A DNA stretch of 64,000 nucleotides from Mycobacterium sp. DL440 (lineage in GTDB: Bacteria > Actinomycetota > Actinomycetes > Mycobacteriales > Mycobacteriaceae): positions 3,737,327 to 3,801,326 of the forward strand of contig NZ_CP050191.1 in assembly GCF_011745145.1 (NCBI RefSeq), given 5' to 3'. The position numbers and the translations under genes were made by a program. This document shows, in pieces, positions 44,116 to 52,140 of the stretch; position 1 is the stretch's first letter; each line of letters starts with the position of its first letter. The notes beneath the pieces are model-generated. The model saw nothing but the letters and a program-made list of their open reading frames with translations, made no database searches and had not been told where the DNA came from.

Positions 44116-45372
44116 TCATAAGGCGGCTTCGAGCCGGTCGAGGTACCCGTCGACGTCCCCGATCGCCGACTCCGCCGCGAACACGCTGATCGAGATGGTG
44201 TCTCCCACGCCCGTCACGCAGTGGGTGAGCCCCACCATCGGCGACAACCCGGGAAACGCGGCTGCCATCCGCACCGGCATACCGCCGAAACTGAAATCCG
44301 CGGCACCGCAATTCACACTGGACACCACGGTGTTCCCGGTGACCGTCACCGACCGGGCATCGGGATTGAACTGGCTTATCCCCCAACGCAACAGCGGGGC
44401 CGGGGTGGCGGCGAACGCGCGCTCAGAGGCCCGCATTGCGGGGTGAGCGGCCCGCTCCCGCCGTGCCGCCAGCTCGGCGCCGATAGCGTCGCGCCGCTGG
44501 GTCACCGGGAGCGACGGATGCAGGCCAACGCCGACCGTGCCGAAATGGTTGTACGCCTGGCGTGGACCGGATTTCGCCATGGTCACTTCCGCCCCGAGAT
44601 CGGCCGGATCTGCCCCGAGCGCACGGAGCTGACCGGCCAGCGCTTCGGAGATCCCGGCCAGGGCACTCACCGTCACGGTGGCACCCGAGAGCTGCGCCCG
44701 ATCGCGGACAATCGTGCGCATGCTGCGTACACCCGTCGGACGGTCGTTGGTCCTGAGGGGAGGGCGCGGCATCGCGGCCGGCGGCACCCGCCCGGCCTCG
44801 GTGTCGGCCACCAGCTGCCGGTGCGCGCGGGCAGCCTCAAACCCTCGCCACGGCAACATCGCGGGATGCCCATACACCGGCGTCACGGGCGCCACCGCTC
44901 CCTGGCGGCCGAACATCACTGCCGCCGGGCCACAGGTGCGCCCGCCACCGCCGAGGGCGTGGGTGATCTGCAATACCGCGACTGTGCCCACGCCGGCGAC
45001 GCCGGTCGCCCCCTCGACTCCGGGGAAGACATGCAGCCGCCACGGTGCCAGCTGCGCATCGAGTTGAGCATCCACCAGCTCACTCACCGCGGCCAGACAA
45101 CCCAGCCAGGTCGGCTGATCGAGATCGTGCACCACGAAACGGGATTCGTCGACCCTCGACGGTACCCAGGCCGGGTAGTGCAGCCGTTCGCTGTCGTCAA
45201 TCCGTTGCGAGAGGTCCGGGCTGGTGCCGGCGTTGGCAGCGAGCTCGCCGAGTGCTCCCTTCAGATCGGTGGGCACCCCGTCGAATCCGTACAGCAGGAA
45301 GGTGTCGTTGGGCATCCTGGACGACATCCAGAACATCTGCGCATCGACCGCAGTGAGTCGGCTAGCCCGCAC
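44116..45372 (-). CDS. WS/DGAT-like acyltransferase with degenerate motif
   Basis: 418 residues from GTG 45372, overlapping the hydrolase stop by 3-11 bp. N-terminal SRLTAVDAQMFWMSSRM is the typical wax ester synthase/diacylglycerol acyltransferase (WES) start. The catalytic motif HHxxxDG reads TH ALGGG (residues ~137-143): the second His is kept but the first His and the Asp are lost. The C-terminal domain shows TNDRPTGVRSMRTIVRD and NTVVSSVNCGAADFSFGGMP, the DUF1298 pattern. It may be a non-classical acyltransferase or an inactive relative. Fourth gene of a coupled operon. Confidence 0.8.
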   Translation of the reverse strand: MRASRLTAVDAQMFWMSSRMPNDTFLLYGFDGVPTDLKGALGELAANAGTSPDLSQRIDDSERLHYPAWVPSRVDESRFVVHDLDQPTWLGCLAAVSELVDAQLDAQLAPWRLHVFPGVEGATGVAGVGTVAVLQITHALGGGGRTCGPAAVMFGRQGAVAPVTPVYGHPAMLPWRGFEAARAHRQLVADTEAGRVPPAAMPRPPLRTNDRPTGVRSMRTIVRDRAQLSGATVTVSALAGISEALAGQLRALGADPADLGAEVTMAKSGPRQAYNHFGTVGVGLHPSLPVTQRRDAIGAELAARRERAAHPAMRASERAFAATPAPLLRWGISQFNPDARSVTVTGNTVVSSVNCGAADFSFGGMPVRMAAAFPGLSPMVGLTHCVTGVGDTISISVFAAESAIGDVDGYLDRLEAAL

Positions 45373-46267
45373 GTCCGACGAAGTCCAGGATGCGGGCGGC
45401 GGTGACGTCCGGCTGATCGAGCTGCAGGAAGTGGCCGCCGGATTCGACGCCATGGGCATCGCTGCCCGCGGGCAGCACCTCGCGTACCCACCGGATGTAA
45501 TCCGGTGCGGCACAGCCGTCATCGGTGCCGTGCAGGTACAACGACGGCAACACTGGCGGGAGCAGCCAGTGCTTGTGCAGCTCGGCGTACTGTGGCGGCG
45601 GTTTGCTCATGCGGATCGTGGCCCGGTAGTAGCCCAGGGCAGCCCGCCACCGGTCGGGCGCACCGATCGCGGCGTCGACGTGGCGCAGGTCGTCGGCGGC
45701 GTCGTATCCCGGTGACCACGTCTTCCACAGCCGAGGTAACACCCAGGACGCGGAACGTTCCGGAAGCCACGGCAATTGGAAATACATCATGTACCAGCTG
45801 CGCAACGCCTGACGCGGCAACTGGGCCAAGAGCTTGCCGGCATCGGGCACCCGGCCCAACGGCTGAAACGACGCCATTGGCGGCACCGACATGATCACGG
45901 CCTTCTCGAACGGATTGTCCGGCAGCGCGGCCACACCCGACGCCGCCATGGCACCCCAGTCGTGGCCGATGATCACATCGCGTCCGGACGGTCCGACGGC
46001 CTGCAGCAGGCGCAACGCATCGTCCATCAGTGCACCGACGTGATAGCTGCCGTCGGTGGGAATCGACGAGGGCAGGTAGCCGCGCATGAACGGCGCCACT
46101 ACTTTCCAGCCCGCCTCCGCCAGCACCGGGGCCACCTTGCGCCAGCCGTAGGCGGTGTCAGGAAAACCGTGTAGGCACAAAGCAACCGGGCCGTCATCGG
46201 GCCCCCACACCAGCGCCCGCAGTTGCACCGCGGGGGTGGCGACATCGATCCAGCGCGGCTCGGTCAC
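45362..46267 (-). CDS. Alpha/beta hydrolase (epoxide hydrolase-like)
   Basis: 301 residues, ATG 46267 overlapping the Mce-associated gene stop (ATGA). Fold markers: VALCLHGFPDTAYGWRKVAP (HG oxyanion), APFMRGYLPSS, and the nucleophile elbow VIIGHDWGAMAA (Asp nucleophile, as in epoxide hydrolases and haloalkane dehalogenases). A lid with LPWLPERSASWVLPRL, and GTDDGCAAPDYI plus ESGGHFLQLDQPD provide the acid and histidine. It belongs to a coupled operon of two Mce-associated proteins and a WS/DGAT-like protein, so it may act on an imported lipid. Confidence 0.9.
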   Translation of the reverse strand: MTEPRWIDVATPAVQLRALVWGPDDGPVALCLHGFPDTAYGWRKVAPVLAEAGWKVVAPFMRGYLPSSIPTDGSYHVGALMDDALRLLQAVGPSGRDVIIGHDWGAMAASGVAALPDNPFEKAVIMSVPPMASFQPLGRVPDAGKLLAQLPRQALRSWYMMYFQLPWLPERSASWVLPRLWKTWSPGYDAADDLRHVDAAIGAPDRWRAALGYYRATIRMSKPPPQYAELHKHWLLPPVLPSLYLHGTDDGCAAPDYIRWVREVLPAGSDAHGVESGGHFLQLDQPDVTAARILDFVGRAG

Positions 46268-47037
46268 AGCGGCACCGGTTCGTACTTGGACATCAGCCAG
46301 TGGTCACCGTCTTTGACCATCGTGGCCCGTGCCACCGACGGGGTCTTCTGCGGCATGTGGTCTCCGACCTGGACGCTCTGGTTGACGAACAGCACCACCT
46401 CGACGCTGTCCGGTTTCGCGGTGACCGTCCCTATCCGCAGCACGTCGGCGACGGCAGCGATCCGCTGAGCGTGCGCGGCCGGGATCACCTCGTTGATCAT
46501 CGCGGTGTAGGTGCCCAGGAACTCCCCGGTCATCCGGTCACGGGCCGCAGTGAGCTGTTGGTCGACCGTCTCGGTCTCGTACGACAGCATCTCGACGGTG
46601 ATCTCTTTGGCCGCCTGAACGGATTCGGCTCGGGCCGTGTCGCTTTCGTCCTGCGACACGGTCAGCCACCGCAGCACCCCGGAGGACACTGCCAACAGCA
46701 ACGCGATGGCCGCCAGGACGATTGCCACGCTGACCCGCGAGCGGTCGCGGGACGGCTTGGGTTCGGCCGGCTCGTTCACTGCCTCGGCTTCTACGGCTTC
46801 GTCCGCTTCGCCAGCGGGCTCGTCCGCCTCGGTGGCGACGGTTTCCTCGGGCGCCGGCTCCTCGGGCGCCTCGCCCTCGACGGCGTCTGGCTCAGGGCTT
46901 ACCTTCTCGAGGTTTACCTGTTCAGTGCCTACCTGTTCAATGCCTGCCGGCTCAATGCCGGCCGGCTCGGTGCTCTCTGCAGAATCCGCTGTGGCCTTAC
47001 GACGCCCCGACGGCGGCATCTTGTGCCGGCCGCTCAC
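46264..47037 (-). CDS. Mce-associated membrane protein, A
   Basis: 257 residues. A long acidic N-terminal cytoplasmic region (1-100), including a short degenerate repeat (PAGIEPAGIEQVGTEQ) and runs of E and P, one membrane helix (~102-125, VSVAIVLAAIALLLAVSSGV), then a periplasmic domain with TAARDRMTGEFLGTYTAMIN and DHWLMSKYEPVPL at the end. This matches the Mam/Mce-associated fold. Mam proteins stabilise MCE lipid-import complexes. No mce operon is in the window, so it is an orphan copy. Overlaps both neighbours by 4 bp. Confidence 0.88.
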   Translation of the reverse strand: MSGRHKMPPSGRRKATADSAESTEPAGIEPAGIEQVGTEQVNLEKVSPEPDAVEGEAPEEPAPEETVATEADEPAGEADEAVEAEAVNEPAEPKPSRDRSRVSVAIVLAAIALLLAVSSGVLRWLTVSQDESDTARAESVQAAKEITVEMLSYETETVDQQLTAARDRMTGEFLGTYTAMINEVIPAAHAQRIAAVADVLRIGTVTAKPDSVEVVLFVNQSVQVGDHMPQKTPSVARATMVKDGDHWLMSKYEPVPL

Positions 47038-47675
47038 TGGATGAACTCCACGTTGGAAACCTTCGCCTTGCCATCAATATCCTGCACCGTCAACACCATT
47101 CGCCACACCTGAGGAGCCTGCTCCGGCACACCCGCATTCGTGGACCGAACGGTCACGGACATGAGCACGTCCGCCTTGTCATCCGAGTAAGACTCCAAAC
47201 CCGATGCGGTCACAGTGCCCACCGACTTCGACTTGATCTGCTTGACCACGTCGAGGAACGACTTCGAGCGTCTCTCGAAGTCGTCGTAGAACCGTCCGGT
47301 CGATGAGTCGAGGACTCGCTGAATGTCGTCTTCGGCGTGCTCCCAGTCGATGCTCGTCAGATTTGTCGCACCCTGCCGCGCAGTTTCCATGAACATGTCA
47401 CGCCGCTGCTGTTCATGGTGGACGTGGTAAAAGCCGTAGCCCAGCCAACCGGTCAGCGCCGCCAGCGCGACGACGAGCGCCACTCCGACAAGCGCTACAG
47501 ATGGCGTGCGCAGGGAGCCCCGCCGCTTCGTTGTCGCATCTTCAGCTTCGTCAGACTCGTCCTCAGCAGCCTCGTCGTCAGTCTCTTCGACACCCTCGGC
47601 TTCAGGGGCGGACTGACTCGACTCCTCGGTCTCGGTCGGCTCGACCGGCTCGACGTCGGCGCTGTCGTCTGCCAT
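47034..47675 (-). CDS. Mce-associated membrane protein, B
   Basis: 213 residues, ATG 47675. An acidic N-terminal region (1-50) of mostly D, E, A and S, then one membrane helix (~59-83, SVALVGVALVVALAALTGWL), then a periplasmic domain with STGRFYDDFERRSKSFLDVV (the family FxxxF pattern), KSVGTVTASGLESYSDDKAD and a C-terminal VSNVEFIQ. It pairs with the next gene as in mce loci (two Mam proteins in tandem). It is the first gene of the four-gene operon; the TetR gene upstream reads the same way. Confidence 0.88.
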   Translation of the reverse strand: MADDSADVEPVEPTETEESSQSAPEAEGVEETDDEAAEDESDEAEDATTKRRGSLRTPSVALVGVALVVALAALTGWLGYGFYHVHHEQQRRDMFMETARQGATNLTSIDWEHAEDDIQRVLDSSTGRFYDDFERRSKSFLDVVKQIKSKSVGTVTASGLESYSDDKADVLMSVTVRSTNAGVPEQAPQVWRMVLTVQDIDGKAKVSNVEFIQ

Positions 47676-47704
47676 TCATCTGCTCCTCGGTGGCACTGCA
47701 ATGG

Positions 47705-47722
47705 CGCGTGCGATGGCACGCG
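47705..47722 (-). terminator. Short hairpin between TetR and Mce-associated genes
   Basis: A 7-bp GC-rich stem CGCGTGC (47705-47711) and GCACGCG (47716-47722) with a GATG loop, between the TetR stop (47799) and the Mce-associated start (47675). It may end the TetR transcript or sit in the operon leader. Confidence 0.35.
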
Positions 47723-47798
47723 TGCGGTCCAACGTACGTGGCACCGGTCACATCGTCATCAGCGGTACCGGCAGTCCCGGATAGGCCCGCGCACGCGA

Positions 47799-48440
47799 CT
47801 ACCCCTCCGTCCCGCCGGGCTCCCTGCTCGTGATGTGCGCCCCGACCGCACGCAGCGCAAAGTCCACCGCCGCGGCACACGCGCACTCCCAATCTCCGTC
47901 GGCACTCAGCCGGGACAACTCATGGCTGACCACGGCTCGGATGGCCGCGGCGTCCCGCTCCGGCCTGGTCAGCGGAAGGGATCCGTCGTCCCGGCCGCGG
48001 CGCAGGAGGGCCGCCAGCGACCGTTCGCGGTCGAGGCGCCACTGTTCCTGCACGGACTGGTAACCCTTGGCCGAGCGGACCTCCTCCAGATCCAGGACCA
48101 TCGCACGTCCGCGCGACCGCGCATCACGTATCACGTCGAACGACACCCTGATCCAGTGCGCCAGCTGATCCGCCGGTGCACCGTCGGTGTCGTCGGCGAT
48201 CTGGTCGAGCCGGCAGCCCAGCGCCCTGCCCGAACTCTCCTGCATGGCCAGGAACAACGCGTCCTTGGATTCGAAGTGCCGATAGAACGCCCGGGTGGAC
48301 AGCCCGGCCCGGGCCAGCACCGCAGCGATCGGCACCGCGCCGGCGTGGGGCTCGGCCAGGCAGCTGAAGGCGGCCTTGATGATCGCGCGGCGCTCATCGA
48401 TCACCGCTTCACCCGATTCGACACCTGGCTCGCACTGCAC
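47799..48440 (-). CDS. TetR-family regulator
   Basis: 213 residues from GTG 48440; upstream parts of the frame overlap the divergent promoter. HTH at ~15-58: DERRAIIKAAFSCLAEPHAG, AVPIAAVLARAGLSTRAFYRH, FESKDALF. The ligand domain has AHWIRVSFDVIRDARSRGRA. It precedes the Mce-associated operon in the same direction (124 bp gap) and diverges from an alpha/beta hydrolase, so either may be its target. Confidence 0.9.
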   Translation of the reverse strand: MQCEPGVESGEAVIDERRAIIKAAFSCLAEPHAGAVPIAAVLARAGLSTRAFYRHFESKDALFLAMQESSGRALGCRLDQIADDTDGAPADQLAHWIRVSFDVIRDARSRGRAMVLDLEEVRSAKGYQSVQEQWRLDRERSLAALLRRGRDDGSLPLTRPERDAAAIRAVVSHELSRLSADGDWECACAAAVDFALRAVGAHITSREPGGTEG

Positions 48441-48539
48441 GGTTGACGATTCTAGAAACGGCACGCTTGTCCGGGTGGCAGATGCGCTGAAAACCCGCCT
48501 GGGTAACGTGACTTCCGGGGCCGGCCGAGAGGAATGTCC

Positions 48540-49412
48540 GTGAGTACCGGGAAAACCGAGCACAGCGAATCACACATCGTCACGTTCCGGGGTGTCGATG
48601 ACCTGAATCTGGTCGGCGACGAATGGAACCGGGACGCCGCGTCTGCTGCTGACCGACCAACGATTCTGCTGCTGCACGGTGGCGGACAGAACCGGTATTC
48701 CTGGAAGAACACCGGACAGATCCTGGCCGACGATGGCTCGCACGTGATCGCGCTCGACGCGCGTGGTCACGGCGACAGCGACCGCTCACCCAGCGCAAAC
48801 TATTCGGTGGAGGCACTGAGCGCCGACGTACAGCACGTGCTGTACCAAGTCGGCCGCCCGGTGGTGCTGATCGGGGCCAGTATGGGTGGGCTGACCAGCA
48901 TCCTGGCCGCTCATGAGGCGGGTCCGGAGTTGGTCACCAAGCTTCTGCTGGTCGATGTGGTGCCCCGGTTCGAGAAGAGCGGCAGCGCGCGTATCCGCGA
49001 CTTCATGTTCAACAACGTCGACGGCTTCGACTCCCTGGAGCAGGCGGCCGAGGCCGTCGCTGCCTACCTGCCCTACCGCACCAAGCCGCGCAGCCCGGAG
49101 GGCCTGAAGAAGAACCTGCGCCTGCGCGACGGGCGCTGGTACTGGCACTGGGATCCGGCCTTCCTCACCAAACCCGAGGACGATCCGTTCGCCCGGGTCG
49201 ACAAGCTGGAAACTGCCGCGATGAACCTGTCCATCCCGATCCTGCTGATCCGCGGCAAGCTCTCCGATGTGGTCAGTCCCGAGGGTGTACAGGACTTTCT
49301 GGAGAAAGTGCCCGCCGCCGAGTTCGTCGAGTTGTCCGATGCGGGGCACACCGCGGCCGGGGATGACAACGACGCGTTCTCCGAGGTTGTCGTGGAGTTC
49401 GTCGGGCGGTGA
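48540..49412 (+). CDS. Alpha/beta hydrolase (esterase/lipase type)
   Basis: 290 residues from GTG 48540, seven bases after GAGAGG (ATG 48534 is too close). Fold markers: TILLLHGGGQNRYSWKNTGQ, VIALDARGHGDSDRSPSANY, the nucleophile elbow VVLIGASMGGLTSILAA (Ser), the acid in LLIRGKLSDVVSPEGVQ and the histidine in ELSDAGHTAAGD. It belongs to the peroxidase/esterase-like family used in mycobacterial lipid or aromatic metabolism. Divergent from the TetR gene. Confidence 0.92.
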   Translation: MSTGKTEHSESHIVTFRGVDDLNLVGDEWNRDAASAADRPTILLLHGGGQNRYSWKNTGQILADDGSHVIALDARGHGDSDRSPSANYSVEALSADVQHVLYQVGRPVVLIGASMGGLTSILAAHEAGPELVTKLLLVDVVPRFEKSGSARIRDFMFNNVDGFDSLEQAAEAVAAYLPYRTKPRSPEGLKKNLRLRDGRWYWHWDPAFLTKPEDDPFARVDKLETAAMNLSIPILLIRGKLSDVVSPEGVQDFLEKVPAAEFVELSDAGHTAAGDDNDAFSEVVVEFVGR

Positions 49413-49437
49413 CCGCCGACCGCGGTGGCCGACCGGG

Positions 49438-52125
49438 TCAGCCGCGCCTTGGCCGGCTTCCACCACCACAAGGCTGATGAGCGAGGCTGCCCGCCAAGCC
49501 TCGAAGTTGTCGACGTGAGGTAACCCCGAGCTTGACGAACACTTTTCGCAGGTGCCACTCGACGGTGTGGGTGCTGATGAACAGCTGCTCTCCGATCGCC
49601 ACGTTGGTCAGCCCGTCTGCGGCCAGCCGCGCGATCTGTGCCTCCTGAGCCGTCAGGGCATCGCCGCCGGCAAAGGGCTGTCGGCCCGCCCTCTCCCCCT
49701 TCGCGATCAACTCTCGCCCGGCACGATCAGCGAAAGCCTGGGCACCAAAAGCACAGAACATGTTGTGGGCGATGGTGAGGTGTTCCTTGGCTGCTGACCG
49801 GCGCCTTCGACGGCGCAGCCATTCCCCGTAGCGCAGATGGGCGCGGGCCAGGTGAACCCTGATGCGAGTACGCCCCAGCCGGGCGATCGCCTCACGGTAG
49901 TGAGCCTCGGCATCTCCATCGTCGGCCACCAAAGCCTGCGCACCCGCCAAAGTTCCCAGGGCCCAGTCTGTGTCGCGGGCCGACAGACGTTCGGTGAGAC
50001 GCTTGCAGGCCTTCTGTGCGGCGTCGATGTTGCCGATGCGGGTGGCCGCCTCGATCAGTTCGACCAGATACCAGCCGTAAAGTCCGAGGTCCTCATACTC
50101 GGCCGCCTGCTGGGCCGCGGCGAATGCCTCCTCGTAGCGGCCGAGTCCATTGCAGAGGACGGCGGTCGCATACCGGGCTACGCCCAACATCCGGCCTTCA
50201 CCACAGGCCGATGCTGCCTCAGCACCGGTCTTGAGCGCATCGAGATCGTCGGGATCACCCTTCCACGCATCCAGCGCAAGAGAATGGTAGCGCAGCGGGG
50301 AGCAGTAGCGGGTCGACAGGGAGATCGAATTGGCCTCCGTCAGAAGAGCTTCGGCGGCTACGAGCTCGCCGGCCAACATATGCACGAGGGCCCGATAGGC
50401 GAGGGTCTCCGGAAGCAGTGCCAACGCGTCGGACGCCCGGACTCGTCGGACCGCCGCCGTGGAGAGCCGGTGCGCCAACGCGTCATCCCATAGGTCGTAG
50501 GCCGTGGACTGCTGAATGAGAGGCAGCGCGGGCAGCCGTTCGATACCGCAATGCGCGGTCTCGGCCATCCTCGCCACGGCCGGGATATCTCCAAGCCGGC
50601 CGGCGTATACCGCCACTGCGAGAGCTTCGAGATGTGCCTCAAGGCTCACCTCGCCGTCGAAGTGATCGAATTCGACTGTTGCATCCCACATTCGGGATGC
50701 GATGTCACTCAATGAGGCCGCAGCGACATCGCCGCTGCGGCGCTTGGCGAATTCCATCTGCGCGGACAGCCACGCGGCCCGCGCCCTCTGCAGTCCGGTC
50801 GTCGACGCGAGCTCTGCCATGGTGAGCAACTCGTCGGCATCGGAAAAGGCACCGGCATCGAGCTTGGCTCGGGCTGCCGCCAGCGCTCGATCACAGCGAA
50901 GCTCCGGAACCGATGTCAGGACTGCGGCCCGTTCGAGGAAAGTTGCTGCCACGGCCACGCCGATCTTCGTGTGCGCATGCCCGGCAGCGGCTTCGAGCTG
51001 CGCCGCCACCTCATCGTCGGGCCACGTCGCGGCGTTGGCGATATGCCACATCCGGCGGTCGGGATCGGTCTCGGCATCCGTGACTTCGGCCAGGACACGG
51101 TGCATTTCGCGCCGAACGGGCGGGTCGGCAGCATAGTAAGCGGCCGACCGGGCGAGGGGGTGCAGAAACCGCACATCGGAATCGATCTCGACCACCCGGG
51201 CGGCCACTGCGGGCGCCAGCATGTCGACGGCAATCCCCAGGTTGTCCGCCACGCAGGCCAACACCGCGGCATCGCCGACCGGCTCGGCCGCAGCTGCGAG
51301 GAGCAGCTGTCGAGTCGGCTCGGGCAGCGCACGGATCAGCTCGACAAAGTCCAGCTCGATCCGTCTGATCGCCGAAGGAGTGGCGCCGCGGCGCCGCGCC
51401 CCGACAAGTTCCGCGGCAGCCCGATCGTGCGGAAGTGACACCAACGCAAGTGGATTACCTCGGGTCTCGGCGATGATCCGATCGCTGACGCGTGGGTCGA
51501 GACGGCTCATCATCACTGTGCGCAACAGCTCCCGCGCGTGCTCATCCAACAACGGGCCGATCACCAGTTCGGGCAATCCGCTCAGTACGTCGGCGCCGGT
51601 GTCCCGGGTTGCGAACACCAGGCCTGCCCCAGCGGTTGCGAATCGCCGTGCCACGGACGCCAGAATCTCCAGGGTGGCGCGATCCAGCCACTGTGCGTCG
51701 TCCACGACGCAGAACAGCGGACGGTCGCGGCACGCGGCGGCCAGCAGGCTCAACACCGCCGATTCCACCAATTTTTCGGGCGGTGGCGCACCGGATCCGA
51801 GTCCCAGGATCACGACCAGTGCGTCACGTTGGGCATCCGGCAGCCCGTCGAGGTGACCGAGCAGCGGTCGGCTCAGTTGCTGGAGACCGGCGAAGTCCAG
51901 ATCCATGTCGGATGGCACTCCGGTCACGTGCGTCGTTCGGTGGTGCCCGACCCGCTCGAGCAAGTGGCTCAGCAGCTCGGTCTTCCCGACACCGGCATCC
52001 CCGCGCAACACCAGCACCCGACTTCCGTTCGGCACACCCGTGACCAGATCCTCCAGAAGCCGGCATTCGGCATCGCGACCGAACAGAACACGTGTTCCCG
52101 AATCCTGAAAAGGTGTCCGCCGCAT
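49438..52125 (-). CDS. Large LuxR-family ATPase regulator (LAL), copy 1
   Basis: 895 residues. Walker A is LVLRGDAGVGKTELL (~38-52) and Walker B LFCVVDDAQWLD (~137-148), typical of STAND/MalT-like ATPases. A TPR-like helical region (~350-800) probably senses ligand. The C-terminal LuxR HTH includes LTAQEAQIARLAADGLTN, IGEQLFISTHTVEWHLRKVF and a basic tail ending RPRRG. It starts 15 bp after copy 2 and is the last gene of the LAL3-sigma-LAL2-LAL1 string. LAL proteins activate catabolic or secondary-metabolism genes. Confidence 0.92.
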   Translation of the reverse strand: MRRTPFQDSGTRVLFGRDAECRLLEDLVTGVPNGSRVLVLRGDAGVGKTELLSHLLERVGHHRTTHVTGVPSDMDLDFAGLQQLSRPLLGHLDGLPDAQRDALVVILGLGSGAPPPEKLVESAVLSLLAAACRDRPLFCVVDDAQWLDRATLEILASVARRFATAGAGLVFATRDTGADVLSGLPELVIGPLLDEHARELLRTVMMSRLDPRVSDRIIAETRGNPLALVSLPHDRAAAELVGARRRGATPSAIRRIELDFVELIRALPEPTRQLLLAAAAEPVGDAAVLACVADNLGIAVDMLAPAVAARVVEIDSDVRFLHPLARSAAYYAADPPVRREMHRVLAEVTDAETDPDRRMWHIANAATWPDDEVAAQLEAAAGHAHTKIGVAVAATFLERAAVLTSVPELRCDRALAAARAKLDAGAFSDADELLTMAELASTTGLQRARAAWLSAQMEFAKRRSGDVAAASLSDIASRMWDATVEFDHFDGEVSLEAHLEALAVAVYAGRLGDIPAVARMAETAHCGIERLPALPLIQQSTAYDLWDDALAHRLSTAAVRRVRASDALALLPETLAYRALVHMLAGELVAAEALLTEANSISLSTRYCSPLRYHSLALDAWKGDPDDLDALKTGAEAASACGEGRMLGVARYATAVLCNGLGRYEEAFAAAQQAAEYEDLGLYGWYLVELIEAATRIGNIDAAQKACKRLTERLSARDTDWALGTLAGAQALVADDGDAEAHYREAIARLGRTRIRVHLARAHLRYGEWLRRRRRRSAAKEHLTIAHNMFCAFGAQAFADRAGRELIAKGERAGRQPFAGGDALTAQEAQIARLAADGLTNVAIGEQLFISTHTVEWHLRKVFVKLGVTSRRQLRGLAGSLAHQPCGGGSRPRRG

Positions 52126-52140
52126 ACAGATATAGACCGT

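Noticed and set aside
44221..45405. 394-codon frame opposite the WS/DGAT-like gene
   Set aside because: Basic, repetitive antisense shadow.
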